Shown in pieces: positions 56,088 to 64,000 of a stretch of 64,000 nucleotides of DNA. The notes beneath the pieces are model-generated. The model searched no databases. It saw nothing but the letters and a program-made list of their open reading frames with translations, and was not told the origin of the DNA. Source of the DNA: Bryum argenteum. Its lineage: Eukaryota > Streptophyta > Bryopsida > Bryales > Bryaceae. Location of the stretch: positions 23,867,001 to 23,931,000 of the forward strand of contig CM073321.1 in NCBI GenBank assembly GCA_037043015.1, given 5' to 3'. Position numbers and translations under genes: made by a program. Every line of letters starts with the position of its first letter. The stretch's first letter is position 1.

Positions 56088-57644
56088 ATGGGTCCTCCTT
56101 TTGTGGAGATGACTCACACTTTTGCAGGTATCATGCCCAACGTTCTACTAGCTGCCATAAATTTTGAGGCACTCGTAGATCGGTTTCTGCCTCTACTGAC
56201 GGGCCGAGTGAAAGATTATCAGATCATTATCAAAATGCACAAACAACACCAAATTACGCAACGTCTCCTTGACGAGTTTTACAGGGAATTGCGGTTGTTT
56301 GGCCAAGGTCCTGCTAGGGAGTATGTGACAAAGTACCAAAAAGCAATGCGCCAAAGGGATGCGTTAGAAGACTTAGAAGATAATGACAACTTTGTTCCAT
56401 CACAGAATGACACTCAGGGGGCTTCATGTAGTCATGTTGTTCCAGAAGGTGATGCGGGTGGTAAAGACGATGGTAAAGAGGATGGTGAAAAGGATGGTAA
56501 TAAAGATAAGGGGAAGACCATTATCGAGACTTCTGATAGTCTTTTTCTTTCACAAATTGATGCGGGTGGTAAAGAGGATGGTGAAGAAGATAATGGACAA
56601 GCCTATATCAGGGGTTTATCTCCTCTTAGAGAGGTTGGTGAAGAGGATGGTAAAGAAGATAAGGGAAAAACCATTATCGAAATAGACGATGATGACGATG
56701 ATGAAATTCCGGGGGAATTGAAGTTAATAATATCACAAAAGGAGATAGATAATGCACAGATTGAGCGACAACGAGCATGGGCGATGAAGTTCGCGGCAGT
56801 GAAGAAGGAGAGAGATGTTACAGTTGCGAAATTGGAGGAGGAAGCAAAAGCATGCTCAATTAAGTTGGAGGCTACAAGTAAAGAGAGAGATGAGGCAGTC
56901 GCTGAATTGGAGGCATTACGGAAAACCTTCAAAACGGTAGATTCTACAGAGACAACAATCCAACTACGCATACTACCATGGTTGGGATGGGTTCATCGAC
57001 TTCAAGATAGGAGGAGCTTGGTTTCAAGGGCAAAAGAAGATCTGAAATCTATTGCATCTACATCAAAAGAATCACGTGAAGTTGTAGATGCTTCATTGGA
57101 GAAGTTCTGTACGAACATATTGAAAAAACGATATGACCCTGTAGAGGTCACTTTTTGGGGGGATATTGAAAAGATGATGGAGCGTACAAACTACTTTAAG
57201 ATGGAACAAAACAATGATGTTGATTGGACTATGGAGATAGAGGAAGGATGGGCGCCGTATAGTAGATCCTCATCGCACCTACAAGAGTCAGCTCGCATTG
57301 TAATAAACACATGCGACTTTCCTCCCGCATTACTTAAAGACAAATGTGCGGTGTGCCAACATAATTTTGGTCCAGAGGGCGCATACACGTTGGGCCAATG
57401 TGGCCATAACTTCCATGTTACTTGCATATGCCGATATGCGATGACTAAATCGGTATGTCCGGTATGTCGCTCCCCATTTAGCACGAGATTCTACGAGATG
57501 ATGGGAATACGAGATCTTATGCCACCAGGGCACGAGTTCAAACGATGGAATCTTCCACTGGATCAATACCCAAAGAAATTTCTAAACTACTCTGATTGGG
57601 GAATGCACTTAACTAGAGTTCGTCCGAATCAAAACACCAACTAG
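56088..57644 (+). CDS. RING-H2 protein (probable E3 ubiquitin ligase type)
   Basis: 518 codons. An N-terminal helical part (MPNVLLAAINFEALVDRFLPLL) comes first. Two imperfect acidic/basic repeats follow (GGKDDGKEDGEKDGNKDKGKT and GGKEDGEEDN..., residues about 120-210). Next is a coiled coil (ERQRAWAMKFAAVKKERDVTVAKLEEEAKA, about 225-285), a VEVTFWGDIEKMMER block, and near the C-terminus a RING-H2 finger (CAVC, QCGHNFHVTC, CPVC; residue 420-460). All eight metal ligands are present in C3-H2-C3 order. RING-H2 proteins usually recruit E2 enzymes. The ATG at 56088 lies in the same frame as the upstream gene, separated by two stops. The last block before the RING is shared with 57870-58367. Confidence 0.75.
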   Translation: MGPPFVEMTHTFAGIMPNVLLAAINFEALVDRFLPLLTGRVKDYQIIIKMHKQHQITQRLLDEFYRELRLFGQGPAREYVTKYQKAMRQRDALEDLEDNDNFVPSQNDTQGASCSHVVPEGDAGGKDDGKEDGEKDGNKDKGKTIIETSDSLFLSQIDAGGKEDGEEDNGQAYIRGLSPLREVGEEDGKEDKGKTIIEIDDDDDDEIPGELKLIISQKEIDNAQIERQRAWAMKFAAVKKERDVTVAKLEEEAKACSIKLEATSKERDEAVAELEALRKTFKTVDSTETTIQLRILPWLGWVHRLQDRRSLVSRAKEDLKSIASTSKESREVVDASLEKFCTNILKKRYDPVEVTFWGDIEKMMERTNYFKMEQNNDVDWTMEIEEGWAPYSRSSSHLQESARIVINTCDFPPALLKDKCAVCQHNFGPEGAYTLGQCGHNFHVTCICRYAMTKSVCPVCRSPFSTRFYEMMGIRDLMPPGHEFKRWNLPLDQYPKKFLNYSDWGMHLTRVRPNQNTN

Positions 57645-57680
57645 CCATTCAATTTGGTGGGGAGCATGATCAGTTATTTT

Positions 57681-57842
57681 TGATGACACGAGATTACAAA
57701 ATAGAGATAAGGGCGAGGAATATCGAAGGTGATGAGCAACGAGAGTTGTTTTGTCCTTACTTTGGAGGGCATTGGAGCGTCGAACACAACGGTTTCTTTC
57801 GATTTCCTCCAAAGAGAGTGGAAAAGGGAGAAGATGGTTCGT
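57681..57842 (+). CDS. Small frame after the RING gene
   Basis: 54 codons (MTRDYKIEIRARNIEGDEQRE ... CPYFGGHWSVEHNGFF) in another frame than the RING gene; the frame is already open upstream of 57645. It could be a shifted C-terminal extension of the RING protein. No family recognised. Confidence 0.3.
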
Positions 57843-57869
57843 GACACAAAATAACCGATTCAACCAGCT

Positions 57870-58367
57870 TTGGTGAGGAGTAAAGAAAGTACGATCAATA
57901 CTCCAATTGGAAGAGCTGCGGTCCTTGCGAAATTGGAGGAGGTCGCAATATACCAGACTTCGATACCAGAAAATTCTTTTGAAGATGTAGAGGTCTCTTA
58001 TTGGGATGCGGTGAAAAAGTTTGATGTGCGTATCGATGATGCCATTACATTTTGGAGAGAATGTCTTTTAAACCCAAAAGACACACAACTTCTATTATAG
58101 GATGAGTTTGAAGGTGTTGTACAGGATGTCGTTGCAAAGATCGAGAAGGCCATGGAAATCTTACGTAACAAACAAGTGGATCCTAGCAAAAAGCGGAAGA
58201 GGCAATCGGGTGAAGATGGGGAGGATAGTTGGCAGGCGGAGATGAGAGGCGAAATCGCAGCCGTGGATCGAGAGTATGAAGAGGGCGGTCGAATCGCCCG
58301 TCCAAGTCAAAGACCGCGTACTCGTAGTGTAGCTCAGATTGGCCAATCGGATGGATCTTCAGTTTGA
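57870..58367 (+). pseudogene. Paralogous fragment of the RING protein's middle region
   Basis: One frame of about 165 codons with a single TAG at 58098-58100. The block VRSKE ... VEVSYWDAVKKFDVRIDDA resembles VSRAKED ... VEVTFWGDIEKMMER of the RING protein. The C-terminal part is basic (PSKKRKRQ, a possible nuclear localisation signal) and Arg-rich. No RING finger follows, so it is a partial tandem copy or a separate small gene. Confidence 0.5.
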
Positions 58368-58758
58368 AGTTAGAACGGATGTTGGACCTTAAGTTGCACG
58401 TATATAACTATATATATATATATATATATATGCTTTTTCTAGGTTGTATGGTTGTTGTTTTAAAAATGATGAAAATGCCACCATTGATCCATGGGGCCTT
58501 ATTTTTGAAGTAAAGGGTTACAATCTTTTTGATTTAATGTGCATTTCTTCTCTATGCTTGAGAGTGAAGACTATTGTACGACAAGTCTGTAAAAATATAT
58601 GTAATATTTTTCAACACATTGAATGTAGTCATGTAGACAATAGAATCTCCAAATGCATTCGGAGTATATCAATAAAGTACTACAATAAACTATAGATACA
58701 ATTTCTATAATAAGTATAAGTCCTATGAACCTATACTACATAAAGATGCCAAATTCAA
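58368..58758. other. AT-rich gap with (TA)n microsatellite
   Basis: (TA)n at 58409-58431; otherwise no gene. It separates the plus-strand cargo genes from the 3' end of the transposase. Confidence 0.5.
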
Positions 58759-61662
58759 CTACTCATCAAGACCAGAGGATTGCTCATAATCGCTATCTCC
58801 CTTCACTTCAGCTCCACTAGACCCCGTAGGATCATATTCATAATCGCTTGGAACCTCCTCTTTGATCTTCGGTTTAATCTCTGGACATTGTATATACCCA
58901 TACTTATGCCAAGTATCAAATTCGGGGAGATTAATAGGGATCTTCGGTTTTTTAGGCGGAACAATTGGAACCGTTGCAGGTTTTCGTTTATGCGACTTGG
59001 AAGTGCCAAGCATGTGCTGTAACCCCGTGGCAGTACGAGGAACATTGGCATTTTTTAAATACCTGCCCAACGGTACATCATAGTCACTAGGAATGCTCCC
59101 ATATTTGGCTCTTGAAAGGGATACTAAACCCTTAGAGGATTTCTCCAAGGTTGTCGTAACCCTTGTAGTAGAGGGTTGAAATAAAGCGCGGGGAGTAGCA
59201 CATTCATCAAATACTTGATCCTTACTACCGGATGCGATATTCTCCGCGACCGGATCAGAGCTCATAGTGCGCGCAGTAGTATTGCACACAGTGGTCTTCA
59301 CATCTATCGCCTCCTTTTCCAACCGTAAACCACTAGCGAAAACAAGTAGGACGTTATTCGATTTGTCCATGCCGCCTTGTGTCATTAACCGTGCTAACAG
59401 CTGCTCATCATCTAGATCATCCGCCGAAACACCATGAGCGATAAAATCACCATTAGCATCCTGAACGTTTGGAGCATCTTCATCATTTGAAGCGGGGAAG
59501 AAAGTCATATCATCGTCTTGATCACCAAATTCAAAATCATCATTGTCATCAGTCTCTGATTCGTCCTCGACAGCTTCCTCATCGTTCTCATGTACTTGGT
59601 CTTCCTCTAAATCCAAGTTCTCTCTATACCACCGCCCATCATCACTCAACTTATCATTCGCGAGCAATTTCGAGTTGGAATATATGTAGACCAAGTCATC
59701 AGCTCTGCCCAGTAGTAACCGATTCCGTTTCTTGTGGTGAACATAAGAGTAGCTACTCCAGTTGCGTTCGCAAGCCGACGAGGACACGGTATGTGCTAGT
59801 ATTCGCTTTGCAATTGGAGAGAGGAGCTTAGCACAAGCACCTTCAAACTCCCACCATGCATGTGGAGCTAGTTTTTGAGTATTAGGCTCCAGCATGTCAT
59901 GGAATGGTGGACCCCTTACTCGAAACCCAAGAAATTCACTCACCACGTCTGCGTAATCCTCCGCATGACATAATTTTTGTAAAACACGCTTGCAAGCTAT
60001 TGTAAGATCGGGATCGTCAGCTAACTCTTGGTCATGTAGTAAATAAGGATTTAAAAGTGCAGCCGCGCCATGTAAATCCGTTGTCATGAGCCGTTTCCGA
60101 TGGTAAAACTCCTCTTTTGCGGTGGCCACCTCAAGTGGTTCCAATGAGATTGGCGGTGTGTGCAAAGTATGGACATGTCTCTCAAGATCACGCATGATAT
60201 GCCAAGCCTTGCCCGTACTAGGAGCCTTGCCGTCGAATTCTCTCAGAGCGTACACTACGGGGGCCACCATATCCCGTAATCTTTTGCATTACTCCCAAAA
60301 GTCATCGCTCAACACCTCCTTCTTGACCTTACGGGAGAATATAAGCTTATCTCTAGCAGGTACCGTCTTCTTCGAGGCATAGGCTGTGAACATAGGGTCG
60401 ACAACAACTTGCTCCAATGATTCCTTGACCTCCAACAAGCGATCTATCATTATGAATTGACTAGCAAATCTTGTTTTCCCAGGCATCAGTAGGCTGAATT
60501 TCGCCTCGTGTTTACGAAACACAGCTAGGGGCATTTGTCGCCTCTTGATAAACTTGACCATTTTCTTCGCCATGACCAAAGTATTCGCCATCCATCCAGC
60601 CTTTCTCCAATCCTCCAACAACAAGTCCATTGCATGTGTCGCACACCCTTGCATGAAAATGTTCGGATATTTCTCAAGGACTATTCTTGAGGCATTGAGC
60701 ATTACAGAAGCATTGTCTGTGCATACTTGAACAATGTTCTCTGGTCCAACTTGTTTTATGTACTTCAACATGAGAGTTGACATGTACACCGCTGTTTTTT
60801 CTATGCCAGTAGTATCCACAGCACCAAGAAAAAGCTCTCCAGCTTGAGTCACGAGCATCGCATTCACCAAAGGGCGACTAGTCACAAATGACCATCCATC
60901 CATAGTCAAAGTTCTTCCAAACTTCCAAAGGCTCTCCAAGAGTCAACTATCTAGTTTCTTTTGTAACTCCGTCTTTACTTCTCCCAACAACCTTGTTCGA
61001 ATGTCATGGTAAGATGGTGGAGCATAGGATTTTTGAAATCCCGCAGTCTTCATCACGGCTGCTTTGAACGCATCATTCCGCGCTACAGAAAATGGTATAT
61101 TTGCTTCGTAGAAAAATCTCGCCCAAAGTTTATCCAACTCCCGCCTATCCGCTTCTGCAAAAGTAGCTTCAATTGAAGATTGCTTCGTTTGCTTCATAGA
61201 TCCAAACATCGGGCGAGTATCCTTAATTCCCCTCATAAGCATGGAAGAAGCAGAGGTTGACCCAACCAAAAGATTTGTTGAATTCATGGGGGTGCCTAGC
61301 GAGGACCCTACACAAGAGTCACTCCTAGAAGTTTCTGGAATGTCATGTTTTGAAGCACCTGGAACGTTCGTGGATGGAGTGAGAGAACATTCACTAAGAA
61401 ATACGTCCAATTCTCCGTAATATGGAGGGAACTCCCCGCCACATTTTAAATATAATTGCCTAATTTTTCTAGGAAGCTTTGGGCAAAGGTCAGAACTCGA
61501 ATCCCTATGTCCAGGAATCTTCTCGTACCCATAATGACTTAGATTCCGACTCTTCTTCTTGGAAACTATTATATGACATAGTGAGCATTGTATGAAGGAC
61601 CCAGACGCTTTGCCTTCCTTCTCGATGTCTCTAAACCAAGGCTCATATGGAGCAGGGCCCAT
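58759..61662 (-). pseudogene. hAT transposase (BED finger, DUF659-like core, hAT dimerisation), two in-frame stops
   Basis: One continuous minus-strand frame of about 968 codons, from ATG 61660-61662 to 58759. It is broken only by TGA at 60943-60945 and TAA at 60289-60291, with no frameshift. In order it shows a BED-like zinc finger (CSLCHIIVSKKK ... H) near the N-terminus and a Ser-rich linker. The RNase-H-like core has the first Asp in LTMDGWS, the second in VCTDNASVM and a C-x2-H (GCATH). The Glu is in SSACERNWSSY, followed by the dimerisation segment (KKRNRLLLGRADDLVYIYSN). The C-terminal 200 residues are acidic, then Lys/Pro-rich. This enzyme would cut the element at its inverted repeats. 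The stops suggest this copy is recently inactivated, unless it is read through. Confidence 0.85.
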
Positions 61663-61862
61663 TTTGATAAATAAGACGCCTCAAAGTCATAAACAGTGGT
61701 GGGTCCGTGACGTGAAAAAAAATGGCAAGAGGTCCTTACGGAAATCCTCACTTCCGAACTCAATACCTACCAAGCAATGTACACATATAAGGAATTATGC
61801 AGCTCAAAGCCCTTAGAAAGTGTTCAAAATTCGGAAGTGAAATGAGACTCAATGTCTCTTCT

Positions 61863-61870
61863 CTTATATA
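61863..61870 (-). promoter_or_regulatory. TATA box of the hAT transposase
   Basis: TATATAAG on the minus strand, about 200 bp before the start codon and about 100 bp from the GC-rich array. Confidence 0.6.
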
Positions 61871-61971
61871 CCATCCAACTCTGAATATGATCGTTGCAAT
61901 TTGAAATTGAAATGCTCCTAAACCGTTGGATGCTGAAGGGGGCCATCTGGTCATAGGTGGTCGCCAAATGC

Positions 61972-62225
61972 GAGGGCCGGTCGCAGCGGCCGACGGCCGG
62001 TCGCCCGAGCCGACGTCCGGACCGAAGGCCGGTCACCCGGGACCGAAGGCCGGTTACCTGGAACCGACGGCTAAACCGAAGGCCGGACTGAAGGCCGGTC
62101 ACCCGGGACCGACGGCCGAACCGAAGGCCGGACCGGTGGCGCGACGGCCGGTCGCCCTCCCCGACGGCCGGCCAGCCGAGCGGTCGGTCGGGCCGACGGC
62201 GAGCTGGAGGACCGGTCGACGGGGT
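61972..62225 (-). repeat. GC-rich array upstream of the hAT transposase
   Basis: The most regular of the arrays: gaccgaaggccggtcacccgg-type units repeat (for example near 62019, 62040 and 62090). It lies between the right terminal repeat and the transposase promoter. Confidence 0.75.
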
Positions 62226-62331
62226 GGTTCAACCAATGAACGCACCGCGATGGTCATTTACCCTTAGTAAAAAGACCAGAATCTCTAAGTCACGGGCGGT
62301 CCCCAGACCCTTGCCGGACGTCCGGACGCTG

Positions 62332-62342
62332 TGACATCCCTG
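62332..62342 (-). repeat. Right terminal inverted repeat of the giant hAT element
   Basis: TGACATCCCTG, exact reverse complement of 45186-45196. The bases outside (aggagaat) do not match the left flank (gacaaaac). Confidence 0.65.
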
Positions 62343-63249
62343 AGGAGAATGTCGTGCAAAACATCTTCATAGACATTCCAGTAAACGTCTACGCAGATAT
62401 TCATGCCTGATCGTAGTTATGGTAAGTTGAACATCGTGTTAGACATCTGACTAGATATGACTTGTCAAGGGGTTCGACGAGGAATTTTCGTTGCCATGTA
62501 AATAAAGCGTTGTAAATAACTTTTTTAATCTATGTCCACGTGTTTTTTGAGGATTAAATATCCACGAAAATATTTTTACTTTGAAATTCTATTTTTCGGC
62601 ACCATTGTTAATTTATAGATAGTATATTTTATTTATAATAATTTTTAAATATTTAAATATTTTTAAATCATAAAAAAAAACAAAATTATAATAACCTAAT
62701 TTACTTGAATATAATACAAATTTACAAAATATATTTTTTATTGGAATATAATTTTGTATTTTAATGTTTTAAAAAATAGACCAATGAAAAAATAGTGAGA
62801 ATACCCTGAAATTAGTGATTTCAATATTGCCACATCATATAATGATTTAATATTAAAAAAATAAGAAAATAAAAAAAAAAAAGTGTAATGTTTTTTTTTT
62901 TTCATTTTTGAAACCGCTGCCCATTCACCTACTTTTTTAACATAGGAAATGGTTTTCACCTTCTCCACCGGTAACTTTTAGTCGTTTTTACCTTGCAAGT
63001 CGAAAATCGCTTATCAGCGTGGCAACTTGATGTCTTCGGCGATGTCTAGTCAGACATCTAGAAAACTTAGACGTTTCGACCAACATCCCCAGACATCCCG
63101 GTTACGACGTCCTCAGAATCTCTAAGACATCATATTATACATCCAACAAATCGGGATGTCCTCTTAGACATCAAAGTATCAACGCAAACATCCTCACGCG
63201 TTTTGGATGTCTAGTTTAGACATTCAAAAAACAGGGTTTTCTAATAGTG
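62343..63249 (-). mobile_element. CACTA-type (EnSpm-like) element end
   Basis: Read from 63249 leftward the terminus is CACTATTAGAAAACCC, a CACTA-superfamily end. Inside it are repeated, inverted subterminal words of the type gatgtctaa / agacatc (for example 63040-63060, 63105, 63165, 63205, and again at 62360 and 62440). No transposase is present, and the middle (62560-62900) is AT-rich. The opposite CACTA terminus was not found in the window, so this is a partial or interrupted element. Confidence 0.55.
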
Positions 63250-63515
63250 CATTGTCACCCTGTTGCATCAGAATCAGTTTAAAGGGCCGCCAGATCAAGG
63301 TGATCGTGGAAGTATCGGAGGATGAAGTGCATTGACTCTGTCGCCTCTTCATCTGACTGGTCCCCTTCACTGGGCTCGATGTTCCAACCTTCCTTGTTGG
63401 CCATCATCAAGATTGCTTATCTGTGTTTGACATAGGGCATGGGTGGCGGGACTACATGCAAGCGAGGGAGGAATCGTGGGAAGTGGCGGTGAGAGTGGAG
63501 ATTGTATGGTCCTAG
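63250..63515. other. Short stretch, nothing recognised
   Basis: No coding frame, repeat or RNA gene supported. Confidence 0.4.
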
Positions 63516-63846
63516 CCAAGGTTGTCAAACTCGGCAGGCACCTCGCCTGCCCAACTTGCCGCCCGATTGAGTTGTGGCTTGCCCGAGAGGGTCAAACGGC
63601 TGTTGACTTTTAGTTTAGGTAAAAAAACGACGATGTGGCAAGGGTTTAGGTGAAAACTAAGCCACTTGGCCGCCTCGTGCGGGCCGCGTGGAACACCAGA
63701 CACGTTTTTTGCTTCAAATTTTGTTACCCACGAAAAATTACTCACTCCCTACAATCAAGGTGGGCAGGCATGCCTACTTGTCCGGGACAACTAGTTCGCC
63801 TGGTTTGCCCGCCCAATCACCTAAACGTGCCCGGTTTGACAACCTT
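63516..63846. mobile_element. hAT-type MITE
   Basis: Inverted ends (cc)AAGGTTGTCAAAC and GTTTGACAACCTT flank about 330 bp without coding capacity. The 8 bp outside are ggtcctag (63508-63515) and ggtcctgg (63847-63854), one mismatch, as expected for a hAT 8-bp target duplication. The frames through it are by-products. Confidence 0.65.
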
Positions 63847-64000
63847 GGTCCTGGGCCATGGGTAAGTACCATCCGGATTTTGTTGTATCGTAAAGCGCTC
63901 CGGAGTGGCATGCCGTGGGGGAGATAATACTGGTAAGTGTTGCTGCGGTGAGGCTGTTTGCGTGTATTGTCATGGAGATGGATAGGGAGTGTGGTCATGC

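Larger units (their letters stand above)
45186..62342 (+). mobile_element. Giant hAT-type DNA transposon with gene cargo
   Basis: The left end CAGGGATGTCA (45186-45196) and right end TGACATCCCTG (62332-62342) are perfect 11-bp inverted repeats of the CAGGGATG type known from Ac-like hAT elements. Both subterminal regions carry the palindrome CCGGACGTCCGG or its near copy (45250-45260, 62314-62325). A hAT transposase reads inward from the right end. Between lie a kinase-like gene, a gene of unknown domain, a second paralogue joined to a RING protein, and a short tandem fragment. The adjacent 8-bp sequences (gacaaaac, aggagaat) do not match, so the element's unity rests on the repeats and internal architecture, not on a target duplication. 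Confidence 0.6.

Noticed and set aside
45178..62350. An 8-bp hAT target duplication around the giant element
   Set aside because: The left flank gacaaaac and right flank aggagaat do not match, so I do not claim a duplication. Shifting the ends by one or two bases does not help.

Overview
This is a repeat-dense stretch of a plant-lineage (streptophyte) nuclear genome, not a bacterial or viral sequence. The evidence is seen directly. Two complete Ty3/gypsy retrotransposons have primer-binding sites matching the 3' end of plant initiator-Met tRNA (TGGTATCAGAGC). Spliceosomal introns with GT..AG borders divide one gene. Degenerate TTTAGGG telomere-type repeats occur inside the window, and hAT, CACTA, MULE and copia remnants are present. 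I cannot name the species; no unambiguous conserved host gene is present.

Positions 1-14717 are a nest of LTR elements. An unassigned LTR-like family occurs as an inverted pair (about 1-900 and 2535-3515). A minus-strand chromovirus (1490-6944) has its LTR split by one of those copies but keeps an almost intact integrase plus chromodomain frame. Two near-identical copies of a second, related LTR (6945-8234 and 13424-14717) cut into the chromovirus family but have no matching target duplications. Two plus-strand partial chromovirus copies lie between them (8235-9966 and 10228-13423).

Positions 14718-37025 hold older material. A roughly ten-exon decayed gene (15506-19342) seems to combine a ParB/sulfiredoxin-like GNHR domain with an amino-methyltransferase-like domain. 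It is followed by a copia protease fragment (19972-20691) and an old OTA-type gypsy pol (about 22450-33650). That pol took a solo LTR (23308-24649, TSD CTAGC) and a full minus-strand chromovirus (24703-32440, TSD ATACC) only 48 bp apart. A MULE transposase remnant with a SWIM finger lies at 35277-36600. A second full chromovirus (37031-44723, TSD CCAGT) follows. Both complete chromoviruses have near-identical LTRs, yet share deletions in reverse transcriptase and integrase, so they must have moved using proteins supplied by another element.

Positions 45186-62342 look like one very large (about 17.2 kb) hAT-type element. Perfect 11-bp terminal inverted repeats (CAGGGATGTCA / TGACATCCCTG) flank four gene blocks: a kinase-like gene, two paralogues of an unrecognised CKKYVKMYHI domain (one continuous in frame with a RING-H2 protein), and a hAT transposase. 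Each of the four transcription units is headed by a GGCCG/GGTCGG-rich array followed by a TATA box. The hAT transposase and the RING-containing reading frames are broken only by in-frame stop codons; the kinase has one single-base frameshift. The right end abuts a sequence that ends in a CACTA-type terminus (63249). A small hAT-like MITE (63516-63846) closes the window.
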